Below are positions 1 to 8,094 of a stretch of 64,000 bases of DNA, one piece after another. Every line of letters starts with the position of its first letter. Positions within the stretch are counted from its first letter, which is position 1. The notes beneath the pieces are model-generated. The model was not told the DNA's origin, made no database searches, and saw only the letters and a program-made list of their open reading frames with translations. A program made the position numbers and the translations under genes. The stretch comes from JAYPWI01 sp038135065 (GTDB taxonomy: Bacteria; Actinomycetota; Acidimicrobiia; Acidimicrobiales; Poriferisodalaceae), in contig JAYPWI010000014.1 of the NCBI GenBank assembly GCA_038135065.1, positions 1 through 64,000 of the forward strand, given 5' to 3'.

Positions 1-1
1 G

Positions 2-70
2 GCTCACGAGAAGCAGGGTGCCGGCGATATCGGCGAGCTGCTTCGTAGCAGGGGCACCTGGACGGTCTGA
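2..70 (+). CDS. C-terminal end of an upstream protein (partial)
   Basis: An open frame runs from the window edge to a TGA at 68-70 and encodes 22 residues ending LLRSRGTWTV. In mycobacteria the gene before the HAD phosphatase of this cluster is a TPR-type protein, and this tail could belong to its equivalent. That identity rests on gene order only; the fragment is too short to assign a family. Confidence 0.4.
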   Translation, partial: AHEKQGAGDIGELLRSRGTWTV

Positions 71-73
71 GCC

Positions 74-862
74 CTGGCCTGGGTTCTCGACCTCGACGGG
101 GTCATCTGGCTGGCCCACCAGCCAATTCCCGGATCACCCGAAGCAGTCCGTCGCCTCGATGCGGCGGGCGAGGACGTGGTGTTCGTCACCAACTTCTCGG
201 CTCTGACCAGGGGTGAGGCGGAAGGGAAACTCGCTGAGATCGGCATCGAGGCGGCTGGGCGGGTGATCACCTCTGCCATGGCTGCGGGCTCGCTCGTACA
301 GCCCGGCGAGCGGGTGCTGGTGTGTGCAGGTGAGGGTGTCTGGGAGGCCGTGGCAGACCGCGGGGCGATCGGTCTCGACCCAGGAGACGGTGTCGGGGTG
401 CACGCCGACGTCGACGCGGTGGTGGTGGGGTTCCACCGATCCTTCGACTTCACCCGGCTCTCGGCGGCAGCTAGGGCGCTGCACGAGGGTGCTCGTCTGA
501 TTGCCACCAACGCTGACCCGACCTATCCCACGCCCGAGGGTCTGCTCGCCGGCAACGGCGCATTGCTGGCGGCCGTGGCGACCGCAGGGCGTGCGCAGGA
601 TCGGGTGATGGTGGCCGGAAAGCCGCACTCGCCCGTCGCAGGGCTGGTCCACGCTCATCTGGGGACCCACGCCGGCGACCGGCGCCACATCGTGGTGGGT
701 GATCTCCCGGCGACCGACGGGCTCCTCGCCGCCGAACTCGGGTTTCGCTTCGGTCTCGTTCTCTCGGGCGTGACCGACGACGAGGGTGCCCGCCAAGCCG
801 AGCCCGCCCCTGATGTGGTGGCTGCGGATCTCTCGACGTTGGTTTTGGAGTTGGTGGGCTGA
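74..862 (+). CDS. HAD-superfamily (NagD-like) sugar/nucleotide phosphatase
   Basis: Cytosolic HAD phosphatase of about 262 residues. Motif I DLDGVI lies near the N-terminus, motif II is VFVTN, the motif III lysine is in VAGKPHSP, and motif IV is VVGDLPATD. This is the NagD/AraL type, equivalent by position to the mycobacterial gene before tlyA. Oddity: between the preceding in-frame stop (68-70) and motif I there is no ATG, GTG or TTG. The only near-cognate codon is CTG at 74, which places motif I at about residue 6, as usual for the family. The start is therefore uncertain (CTG start, coupling to the upstream gene, or a sequence error). GTG at 176 would remove the catalytic aspartates and cannot be right. 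Confidence 0.75.
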   Translation: MAWVLDLDGVIWLAHQPIPGSPEAVRRLDAAGEDVVFVTNFSALTRGEAEGKLAEIGIEAAGRVITSAMAAGSLVQPGERVLVCAGEGVWEAVADRGAIGLDPGDGVGVHADVDAVVVGFHRSFDFTRLSAAARALHEGARLIATNADPTYPTPEGLLAGNGALLAAVATAGRAQDRVMVAGKPHSPVAGLVHAHLGTHAGDRRHIVVGDLPATDGLLAAELGFRFGLVLSGVTDDEGARQAEPAPDVVAADLSTLVLELVG

Positions 863-894
863 CCGAGCATTCGGGTCCGTGGAGTGACCAGCTC

Positions 895-1770
895 TCAGGA
901 GAAGTCGGGGGGTTGGTATGGAGGAAGAGGTAGGTCTCCGCGGCCCCCAACCCGGTTGTCCCACAGTCCGGACCGGTCATCGGCATAGGCGGGTCGCCAC
1001 ACAACTGACCGAATCCTTCGGCTCTCGCGCACCGACAACCCGACGATCACCCCCGCCACGAATCCGCCGACATGGGCCATCCAGGCCACTCCCTGGTTGG
1101 GGTCGATCAGGAACTGTGACACGAACCACAGGACGAGGAGCCATTTGGCTCTGATCCGCAGGACGACGACGAGTAGCGCAACGACGAGGGTCCGCACACG
1201 GGCCTCGGGAAACCACACTGCGTAGGCCCCCATGACGCCGGCCACTGCTCCCGAGGCACCTAGTAGCGGAACTGTGGACGCCGGGTCGATCGCGATGTGG
1301 GCGAGGGTGGCCAACAAGCCCGCCCCGACGTAGAACAGGCCATACCGCCACGGCCCCATGTGGTCCTCGATGTTGTTGCCGAACACCCACAGGAAGAGCA
1401 TGTTGGAACCCAGGTGCAACCAACTGCCGTGCAGGAACATCGACGCCAGCAGAGAAAGCCAGACCGACTTGTCGGGAAACGGGGTGCAGTCGCCCTTGCC
1501 GTTCGACGACGCACACGGCTGGCGGCTGGCAGCATCGCCCGCCCCGCAGAGGCCAGCTGACCCGAGCACGCTGGGGTTCTCTCCGAGGCTCAGTGGCCGC
1601 CCTTGCGTCACCTCGCAGGGGACGGTGGCGTATTGATAGGCGAAGACGATGTCGTCCCGGCCCTGGTCGTTCGGCTGGATGAGAGCAAAGACAGCGAGGT
1701 TCACGACGATCAGGACGATGGTCAACCAGGCCGTGGCCTGGGTGGGGTTCTCGTCGTGGAAAGGGATCAC
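895..1770 (-). CDS. Rhomboid-family intramembrane serine protease
   Basis: A 291-residue membrane protein with about six or seven transmembrane segments. The catalytic serine is in GASGAVAG (about residue 173) and the histidine in AHVGG (about 233), the rhomboid Ser-His dyad. The segment WLHLGSNMLFLWVFG is the typical second helix. A roughly 65-residue extracytoplasmic loop after TM1 holds four cysteines (about 52, 75, 86, 95), possibly disulfide bonded. The start is GTG at 1770, with TATGGT six bases upstream and no Shine-Dalgarno. It lies opposite to tlyA and converges on the HAD gene. Substrates are unknown. Confidence 0.9.
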   Translation of the reverse strand: MIPFHDENPTQATAWLTIVLIVVNLAVFALIQPNDQGRDDIVFAYQYATVPCEVTQGRPLSLGENPSVLGSAGLCGAGDAASRQPCASSNGKGDCTPFPDKSVWLSLLASMFLHGSWLHLGSNMLFLWVFGNNIEDHMGPWRYGLFYVGAGLLATLAHIAIDPASTVPLLGASGAVAGVMGAYAVWFPEARVRTLVVALLVVVLRIRAKWLLVLWFVSQFLIDPNQGVAWMAHVGGFVAGVIVGLSVRESRRIRSVVWRPAYADDRSGLWDNRVGGRGDLPLPPYQPPDFS

Positions 1771-1776
1771 CAGAAC

Positions 1777-1782
1777 ACCATA
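1777..1782 (-). promoter_or_regulatory. -10 hexamer, rhomboid gene (leaderless type)
   Basis: TATGGT on the minus strand, six bases before the GTG start; transcription would begin at or next to the start codon. No clear -35 was seen. Confidence 0.4.
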
Positions 1783-1832
1783 GAGAGACCGTCAGGTTCC
1801 GAGGTGCCGCCGAAGCCGTGAGCGTTGGGCGG

Positions 1833-1838
1833 TAGATT
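1833..1838 (+). promoter_or_regulatory. -10 hexamer upstream of tlyA
   Basis: TAGATT followed eight bases later by GTG 1847, which opens an 11-codon frame ending just before tlyA. No convincing -35. Confidence 0.4.
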
Positions 1839-1846
1839 CAGCGGGC

Positions 1847-1882
1847 GTGGGACGAGTGGCGACCGATGGGAACGAGGGATAG
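1847..1882 (+). CDS. Possible leaderless leader peptide of tlyA
   Basis: GTG at 1847 begins an 11-residue frame (VGRVATDGNEG) that stops at 1880-1882, three bases before the tlyA GTG. It sits eight bases after a TAGATT hexamer, so it would be the first codon of a leaderless mRNA, and tlyA could be translated by reinitiation. The GAGGG inside this frame could also serve as the tlyA ribosome-binding site. There is no homology evidence; this is a positional inference. Confidence 0.3.
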   Translation: MGRVATDGNEG

Positions 1883-1885
1883 GTC

Positions 1886-2722
1886 GTGACTCGACGGCGT
1901 CTCGACCAGGAGCTGCTGCGGCGGGGGCTGTGCCCGTCGCGTAGCGCTGCTCGCTCGTTGATCGAGACCGGTCGGGTGTTGGTGGGCGGGTCGGTCGCAA
2001 CCAAGCCTGCCCGGATGGTGGACCCGGGCGAATCGTTGGTCGTTCAGGGCGACCCGCCGAGGTTCGTGTCGCGTGGCGGGGACAAGTTGGCGGCCGCGCT
2101 CGAAGAGTTCGGAATCGACCCGGCTGGCCTCGTCGCCCTCGATGCGGGAGCCTCGACCGGGGGTTTCACGGATTGCCTCCTCCAGCACGGTGTCACTCGG
2201 GTCGTTGCCGTCGACGTAGGCCACGGGCAACTCGACCAGCGTCTGCGGGCCGACAGTCGGGTCGATGTGAGGGAGCGGACGAACATCCGTCACCTCGACC
2301 CGGGGCAGTTGCCTACTGCGGTCGACATCGTGGTCGCCGATCTCAGCTTCATTTCCCTGCGAACCGTGTTGCCTCAACTGGTCAGCCTGGCCCGACCCGG
2401 GGCCGACCTGGTCTTGCTGGTGAAGCCCCAGTTCGAGGCGGGACGGGTGGAGGCGAGCCGGGGACGGGGCGTCATTCGGGACCCCGCCGTGTGGAACCGG
2501 GTACTCGATGACGTCCTAGGGGCGGCATCAGCCTGCAACCTCGGCATCCTGGGGCTGATGGCATCACCACTGGCGGGCGCTGATGGCAACCGGGAGTTCC
2601 TGCTCCATGCTCGTGTTCGGCCTGTCGCGGCCGACGAACATGGCAGTGTCGTGTCGGAACCCGACCGAGACGCCTTGGTCGCTGCTGCGATCGCAACAGC
2701 TGAAGGAGGTGCGCACCCATGA
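1886..2722 (+). CDS. tlyA: TlyA 16S/23S rRNA 2'-O-methyltransferase
   Basis: The 278-residue protein has an N-terminal S4 RNA-binding domain (about 1-60) and a Rossmann SAM-dependent methyltransferase domain with LDAGASTGGFTD (about 85-96). The catalytic-type residues fall at K67, D152 (ADLSF), K180 (VKPQFE) and E237, matching the K-D-K-E set known in TlyA. In mycobacteria TlyA methylates rRNA riboses, and its loss gives capreomycin resistance. Start GTG 1886; GAGGG lies about ten bases upstream. It overlaps the NAD kinase start by ATGA and heads a nadK-recN-steA run. Confidence 0.93.
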   Translation: MTRRRLDQELLRRGLCPSRSAARSLIETGRVLVGGSVATKPARMVDPGESLVVQGDPPRFVSRGGDKLAAALEEFGIDPAGLVALDAGASTGGFTDCLLQHGVTRVVAVDVGHGQLDQRLRADSRVDVRERTNIRHLDPGQLPTAVDIVVADLSFISLRTVLPQLVSLARPGADLVLLVKPQFEAGRVEASRGRGVIRDPAVWNRVLDDVLGAASACNLGILGLMASPLAGADGNREFLLHARVRPVAADEHGSVVSEPDRDALVAAAIATAEGGAHP

Positions 2723-3582
2723 CGAGCCCGTCAGTCTTGATCGCCCTGCACCCGGACCGGGCCGAGGCAGCAGAGGTTGCCCTCGATCTCGTGACGTGGT
2801 TGGAAGGACGGGGTTATCGGGTCGTCATGGACGCCGAGGCCGCCGCGGGCGCAGATCTGGTACGTCTCTCTGCTGCCGATGACGTGCTCGAGGGGACTGG
2901 TGCCCTGGCCGTGTGTCTGGGTGGTGACGGCACGATGCTGGCTACCTTCGAGCGCGTCGCCCGCTTCGGGATTCCGGTCCTCGGCATACATCTCGGAAAT
3001 CTCGGGTACCTGACCGAGTTCGAGCCATCGGAGACCATCGTTGCGGTGCAGCAGGCCCTCGACGGCGAGCTGCCGATCGAGGAGCGCATGATGGTCAGCG
3101 CCCGCATCGAACGGGCCGACGGGTCCGTGGAGGGTCCGTGGGACGGCCTCAACGAGGTGGTGGTCGAGAAACGGGCGCAGGGTCACACGGTCCGGCTGGC
3201 CGTGTCGCTCGACGACGTCTCCTTCGCCACCTACGCAGCTGACGGGTTGATCGTTGCGACCCCTACTGGTTCGACGGGATATTCGATGTCGGCCCGGGGC
3301 GCCATTGTGGATCCGTCACACCGAGCACTTCAGTTGACGCCTGTCGCTCCTCACATGCTGTTCGACCGTTCCCTCCTACTGCAGCCCGAGACATCCGTCC
3401 GGATCGCAGTGGTGGGCGACCGGGAGGCCAACTGCTCGGTAGATGGCCGTAGCGTGGCCGTCCTGCAGGCAGGTGACTCGCTGGTCGCCACGGCTGCCGC
3501 CACTCCCGCACTCTTGGTGACCTCGGGACAGAGGGGATTCCATCAGGTGCTGCGCGAGAAGTTCGGGTTGAAGGACCGCTGA
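2719..3582 (+). CDS. nadK: NAD kinase
   Basis: The 287-residue enzyme phosphorylates NAD to NADP in the cytosol. It carries the diagnostic GGDGT at 68-72, the NE motif in GLNEVVVEK (about 145) and the glycine-rich segment TPTGSTGYS. Its length is normal. The ATG overlaps the tlyA stop (ATGA), and its own TGA overlaps the recN ATG (TGATG), so translation is likely coupled. The tlyA-nadK-recN order is conserved in actinobacteria. Confidence 0.95.
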   Translation: MTSPSVLIALHPDRAEAAEVALDLVTWLEGRGYRVVMDAEAAAGADLVRLSAADDVLEGTGALAVCLGGDGTMLATFERVARFGIPVLGIHLGNLGYLTEFEPSETIVAVQQALDGELPIEERMMVSARIERADGSVEGPWDGLNEVVVEKRAQGHTVRLAVSLDDVSFATYAADGLIVATPTGSTGYSMSARGAIVDPSHRALQLTPVAPHMLFDRSLLLQPETSVRIAVVGDREANCSVDGRSVAVLQAGDSLVATAAATPALLVTSGQRGFHQVLREKFGLKDR

Positions 3583-5186
3583 TGCTGACCGAATTGGCTG
3601 TTCGCGACCTGGGAACCATCGAGTCTGCGTCCCTGGTGTTCGGGGAAGGAATGACCGCCCTGACCGGTGAGACGGGTGCCGGTAAGACCATGATCGTGCA
3701 GGCCATCCAACTGTTGGTCGGCGGCCGAGCCGATCCGACGATTGTTCGATCCGGCGCCGCGGAAGCCGTGGTCGAGGGGAGGTTCCTCGTCGAGGAAGAT
3801 GGCCGTGACGTCGAGCGGGTCATTCGGCGGGTTGTGCCGTGTAATGGCCGCAGTCGGGCCTACATCGACGGCGACATGGCCACTGTCGCCCTTCTCGCCG
3901 AGCTGGGTGCAGAACTCGTGGATCTGCACGGCCAACACCAACATCAGTCGTTGCTCTCTGCCCGGGTGCAGCGTCGGAGTCTCGATGCCTATGGGGCCAT
4001 CGATCTCGCCGACCTCACGGCGGCCCGGGACGAGGTCGCCGCCATCAGTAGCCAACTCGCTGCCCTCGGAGGCGACGAGCGCAGCAGATCCCATGAGATC
4101 GACCTGCTCCGGTACCAGCTGGCAGAGATCGATCAGGCTGCCGTCGACGACGCAGACGAGCTCCTGCGCCTCGCCGAACTCGAGGATGCCCTGGCGGACG
4201 CAGCCGCTCACATCGCCGAGGGGCATGCAGCCCGTGAGGGTCTGTCGGGTGACGGAGGAGCAGCAGATCTCATCGGGGCGGTCATCGGGCGCTTGGTCGG
4301 ACGGGGTCCGTTTGCGGCACATGCAGACCGGTTGCGAGCGCTGGCGGCCGAGTTGGCCGACGTGGTGGGCGATCTCCGATCGGTGCTCGAGGGCCTCGAT
4401 GATGACCCGGCCCGCCTTGCTGAGGTCAGGTCACGGCGTCAGCTGCTGCGCGAGCTGACCAGAAAGTACGGCGACACCCTCGCCGATGTCATGAGCTTCC
4501 GTTCCGAGATCGACGACCGCCTTGGCCAACTCGAGCGCCACGAGGAGGTGGCGGCCGAGCTAGAGCAGCGGCTGGCGGTCGTGCGGGACCGGGCTGCAGC
4601 TGCGGCCAAACAGGTGGCGGAGGCTCGTCGATTGGCTGCCCCAACCCTGGGAAACGACGTCACGCGCTACCTCCCTGCCCTCGCCTTGGACCGCGCCCGC
4701 TTGGCGGTGGCCGTCAGCGGCCCCGATCCAGCGGACGAGGTGGCGTTCCTGTTCGCGGCGAACAGTGGCACCGAACCGGCAGAGCTTTCGAAGGTGGCCA
4801 GTGGAGGGGAGCTGGCCCGGGTGATGCTTGCCCTGCGGCTCGTGCTGACAGCTGGCCCCCCCACCCTTGTTTTCGACGAGGTCGATGCCGGGGTCGGGGG
4901 CGAAGCGGCAGTCGCTGTCGGGAGGTCGCTTGGCCGACTCGGAGCAGACAACCAGGTCCTGGTGGTGACCCATCTCCCACAGGTGGCCGCCTTCGCCGAC
5001 CACCAGGTGGTCGTGCGCAAGGTCGACGACGGCTCGTCCGTGTCCTCGGGCCTGGTGGCCGTCACCGGTCAGGACCGGATCACCGAGTTAGCTCGGATGC
5101 TCGCCGGTCGCCCCGACTCCGCAGCAGGACGGGACCACGCTGCCGAACTCCTGGCCCTGGCCGACAGTGACCGAGCTCGTCGATGA
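3582..5186 (+). CDS. recN: DNA repair protein RecN
   Basis: SMC-like ATPase of 534 residues for double-strand break repair. Walker A is GETGAGKT (29-36), followed by a Q-loop-type segment DLHGQHQHQ (about 110). A helical, charged middle region (about 150-360) fits a coiled coil. The ABC signature is SGGELARVM (about 407) and Walker B is LVFDEVDAG (about 428). It is slightly shorter than many RecN proteins (550-590), mainly in the coiled-coil region. The start overlaps nadK and the end overlaps the steA start. Confidence 0.93.
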   Translation: MLTELAVRDLGTIESASLVFGEGMTALTGETGAGKTMIVQAIQLLVGGRADPTIVRSGAAEAVVEGRFLVEEDGRDVERVIRRVVPCNGRSRAYIDGDMATVALLAELGAELVDLHGQHQHQSLLSARVQRRSLDAYGAIDLADLTAARDEVAAISSQLAALGGDERSRSHEIDLLRYQLAEIDQAAVDDADELLRLAELEDALADAAAHIAEGHAAREGLSGDGGAADLIGAVIGRLVGRGPFAAHADRLRALAAELADVVGDLRSVLEGLDDDPARLAEVRSRRQLLRELTRKYGDTLADVMSFRSEIDDRLGQLERHEEVAAELEQRLAVVRDRAAAAAKQVAEARRLAAPTLGNDVTRYLPALALDRARLAVAVSGPDPADEVAFLFAANSGTEPAELSKVASGGELARVMLALRLVLTAGPPTLVFDEVDAGVGGEAAVAVGRSLGRLGADNQVLVVTHLPQVAAFADHQVVVRKVDDGSSVSSGLVAVTGQDRITELARMLAGRPDSAAGRDHAAELLALADSDRARR

Positions 5187-6334
5187 TGTTCAGGTCCAAG
5201 CGGCAGGCCGTGCTCCCGGACGGCATCAACGGTCGGGCACGCCTCGATCGCCGCACCAAGAACCTCATTCCCCGGCTGGAAGCCGGCGACATCGCAGTCA
5301 TCCACCACCGCGACGTGGACCGGGTTGCAGCGGAGGGGCTGGTGGCCAAGAGGGTGGCGGCTGTGGTCAACGCAGCCCCGACCATGAGCGGCCGCTATCC
5401 CGCGCTCGGAGGTCTCGTGCTGCTCCAGGCCGGGGTGCCGGTGATCGACGCGATTGGGGAAGCGGCATTCAACCGCTTGGGTGATGGCGACCAGCTGGCG
5501 ATCGTTGACAATCGCCTGTACGTGGGGGGCGTGCTGGTCGGTCGGGGCACGATCCCGACATTGGCAGCGTTCGAACAACAGCTCGACGATGCGCGCGACG
5601 CAGTGAAGGACCAACTGGGCGAGTTCGCAGCCAACACGCTCGAATATCTGTCCCGCGAGCCCGAGTTGCTGACCCGGGACCCTGTCATCCCTGACCTTGG
5701 GGTCGAGATGCGCCAACGGCAGGTGCTCGTGGTGGTGAGGGGCATCGACTACAAGGAGGATCTCGATGCGCTTCGCCGATCCGGCTACATGCGCGAGATG
5801 CGGCCAGCCGTCATCGGTGTCGACGGGGGAGCGGATGCGCTCCTCGAGGTAGGGGTGACGCCCGATGTCATCCTGGGTGACTTCGACTCGGTTTCGCGCG
5901 ACGCGCTGAATTGTGGCGCCACCCTTCTGGTGCATGCATACCCGGGGGGTGAAGCTCCCGGGTCTGCGCGCTTGGATCGGTTGGGGTACCGCTACGAGGT
6001 GGTGGAAGCCTTGGGGACCAGCGAGGACGTGGCCATGCAGATCGCGTTCGAGCAGCGAGCCGAACTGATTGTCATGGTGGGGTCGCACACATCGATGGCC
6101 GATTTCTTCGACAAGGGCCGCTCGGGGATGGCATCGACCTTTCTGACCAGGATGAAGGTCAGCCCCATCCTGGTAGATGCCAAGGGGGTGTCGCGCCTGT
6201 ATCGGACCCAGGTTCGCAAACGCGACCTGAGCCTTCTGGTGCTGTCCGCCATGTTCACGATCGTGGTGATCGCTGTGGTGACCGAACCGGTCCGCCTCCT
6301 GTTGCGTACCCTCTGGATCAACCTCGGACTGTGA
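5183..6334 (+). CDS. steA: SteA-like cytokinetic-ring protein
   Basis: The 383-residue protein is orthologous by position and sequence style to Rv1697 / corynebacterial SteA. The central fold resembles thiamine pyrophosphokinase (GVDGGADAL about 214-222, DVILGDFDSV about 230-239), but the family is not known to make TPP. A single hydrophobic helix near the C-terminus (LSLLVLSAMFTIVVIAVV) should anchor it in the membrane. In Corynebacterium SteA works with SteB in septal peptidoglycan remodelling. The ATG overlaps the recN stop (ATGATG), and the SteB-like gene follows after 25 bases. Confidence 0.85.
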   Translation: MMFRSKRQAVLPDGINGRARLDRRTKNLIPRLEAGDIAVIHHRDVDRVAAEGLVAKRVAAVVNAAPTMSGRYPALGGLVLLQAGVPVIDAIGEAAFNRLGDGDQLAIVDNRLYVGGVLVGRGTIPTLAAFEQQLDDARDAVKDQLGEFAANTLEYLSREPELLTRDPVIPDLGVEMRQRQVLVVVRGIDYKEDLDALRRSGYMREMRPAVIGVDGGADALLEVGVTPDVILGDFDSVSRDALNCGATLLVHAYPGGEAPGSARLDRLGYRYEVVEALGTSEDVAMQIAFEQRAELIVMVGSHTSMADFFDKGRSGMASTFLTRMKVSPILVDAKGVSRLYRTQVRKRDLSLLVLSAMFTIVVIAVVTEPVRLLLRTLWINLGL

Positions 6335-6359
6335 GGTTCTACCCGACGAGCAGTCACCG

Positions 6360-7310
6360 ATGATCAACCTCCGCTACCACATCGTCAGCATCGTGGCCGT
6401 ATTCCTGGCGCTCGGGATCGGCCTTGCCCTGGGATCGACCTTCGTCGACTCGGTCCTCGTGTCGAACCTCGAACGCCAGGTCGACCAACTCGAGGCGGAC
6501 TCCGACGGAGCGGTTGGCGCGCGAGATGAGGCGGTTGCCCAACTCGAGCGCATGACGGCGGATCGGCAGGAATTCGAGCGCCTGGCCGAAGGGGCGGTGT
6601 CCCGCGGTCGCCTAGCCGATGTTCGAGTTCTCATGTTCGTTCCCGACACGGTCGATCGTGCCCAAGTGGTCAGGGTGCGGGACAGTCTGGTTGCATCCGA
6701 CGCCCGTTTCGGCGGCGTGGTCTGGCTGACGGAGTCCTTCGACCTCGAGGATGGCACCGTGCGAGCGGCCCTGGCTGAGGAGTTTCGCCTCGCGGGGTCC
6801 GGGCAGGGTGTGGTCGGTCGGGCCCTGAACTTCTTGATGACCCAGGCCCTGTTCGCTCCCGACGAGGCAGGCGACACCGACAGTCCGGGTCCGAGCGTGT
6901 TGATCTCGTTACGGGATGCCGGACTGATCGTGTACGACCCCTCGTTCGGCGGTGGCGAGTTGGGCGATGTGGGCCGAGATGGGTTGGTGCTCCTCGTCGT
7001 GACCGATGCAGATGCGAGCGACATCAACGACAACGTCGTACTGCCTCTGCTCGAGGACATCGTGGCGACGGGGTATTCAGGCCAGGTGCTGGTGGCCGAG
7101 GTGGGCGCTGGGGCCGATGCGTCGGCAACGAGCAGGGTCGAATTGGTCGACGTGGTGCGATCGACCGCGTCATTGGCAGCCGGGGTTGCCACGGTCGACA
7201 CCATCGAGGATTACGAAGGGTTGGTTGCCCTGATCACAACCCTTGGCGATCTTCCTCGAGTCGGGCATCACGGGCGGCTGCCATCGGCCGTGTCCCGGTT
7301 GCCAGGCTGA
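6360..7310 (+). CDS. SteB/MctB-like copper-transporter-family protein
   Basis: The 316-residue protein has an N-terminal membrane helix (VSIVAVFLALGIGLALGS) followed by a heptad-like coiled coil (about 35-75) and an extracytoplasmic domain. This is the layout of the family called MctB (copper efflux, mycobacteria) or SteB (partner of SteA, corynebacteria). The pairing with steA favours the SteB role here; no Cys/His-rich metal site is evident. ATG start. The GT2 gene begins ten bases after its stop. Confidence 0.8.
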   Translation: MINLRYHIVSIVAVFLALGIGLALGSTFVDSVLVSNLERQVDQLEADSDGAVGARDEAVAQLERMTADRQEFERLAEGAVSRGRLADVRVLMFVPDTVDRAQVVRVRDSLVASDARFGGVVWLTESFDLEDGTVRAALAEEFRLAGSGQGVVGRALNFLMTQALFAPDEAGDTDSPGPSVLISLRDAGLIVYDPSFGGGELGDVGRDGLVLLVVTDADASDINDNVVLPLLEDIVATGYSGQVLVAEVGAGADASATSRVELVDVVRSTASLAAGVATVDTIEDYEGLVALITTLGDLPRVGHHGRLPSAVSRLPG

Positions 7311-7319
7311 GGCGGCGGG

Positions 7320-8090
7320 GTGAGTAACGGACACCCGACCGGGGCGGTGGTGATCATCCCTGTGTTCGACGGCGCGGATACCGTCGGAGCCACGGTGGAG
7401 GCGCTGCGTGTCTACCTCCCAACGGGCGATCACCCGTCGGCTGGGCTCATTCGGGAGATCGTGGTGGTGGACGACGGGTCGCGCGATCACTCCGGTGACA
7501 TCGCCCGATCCGCAGGGGCACGGGTGGTCGTCCTGCCTCGCAACGTGGGCAAGGGGGGTGCCGTAGCCGTGGGGCGCACTGAGGCGGGCGCGGCCGGGCA
7601 CTATCTCCTACTCGACGCTGATCTCGGCGTGTCGGCGGGTCTCGCAGTCGATCTTCTCGCTCCAGTCGTTGCGGGAGAGGCCTCGATGGCGGTTGCCGTA
7701 TTTCCCGAGACGGGGAGGTCCAGGGGTTTTGGGCTGGTCGGGCGGTTCGCGGCCCGAGCAATCGGCGAGGTGACCGGCCGCTGTCCGGTCGAACCGCTCA
7801 GCGGTCAGCGTGCAATCGAGGGAACACTGTTCCGGGCCCTCGACCTTGCCCCTCGCTTCGGGCTCGAGGTCGCCATGTCTATCGATGTCTGGGAAGCGGG
7901 GGGCAGCATTGTCGAGGTGCCCCTCGATCTCGTTCATCGAGCCACCGGACGCGATGTGGCCGGGTTCCGGCATCGTTTCGGTCAGGGGGTCGATGTGATG
8001 CGAGCGGTCGTTGCCCGGCGGGGACTGATGTTCGCCGCCCGGCAGGTCGTGTCCGCTGTCGCGATGGTCCGACGGGCTGGGAGGGCCTGA
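7320..8090 (+). CDS. Family 2 glycosyltransferase
   Basis: The 256-residue GT-A enzyme has an N-terminal VVIIPVFDGAD, the nucleotide-sugar site VVVDDGSRD (about 47-55), NVGKGGAV and a metal-site segment LLLDADLG. It resembles dolichyl/polyprenyl-phosphate glycosyltransferases, but lacks an obvious C-terminal membrane pair. GTG start, ten bases after steB; the MraY-like gene starts five bases after its stop. The block steA-steB-GT2-MraY-like suggests a role in polyprenyl-linked envelope glycans (inference). Donor and acceptor are unknown. Confidence 0.8.
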   Translation: MSNGHPTGAVVIIPVFDGADTVGATVEALRVYLPTGDHPSAGLIREIVVVDDGSRDHSGDIARSAGARVVVLPRNVGKGGAVAVGRTEAGAAGHYLLLDADLGVSAGLAVDLLAPVVAGEASMAVAVFPETGRSRGFGLVGRFAARAIGEVTGRCPVEPLSGQRAIEGTLFRALDLAPRFGLEVAMSIDVWEAGGSIVEVPLDLVHRATGRDVAGFRHRFGQGVDVMRAVVARRGLMFAARQVVSAVAMVRRAGRA

Positions 8091-8094
8091 TCAG

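Noticed and set aside
5183..6334. SteA-like protein as thiamine pyrophosphokinase
   Set aside because: It shares part of that fold, but has a C-terminal membrane helix, an extra N-terminal domain and the recN-steB context of SteA.
5069..6367. 432-codon minus-strand frame opposite steA
   Set aside because: Antisense of steA, which has clear family features.
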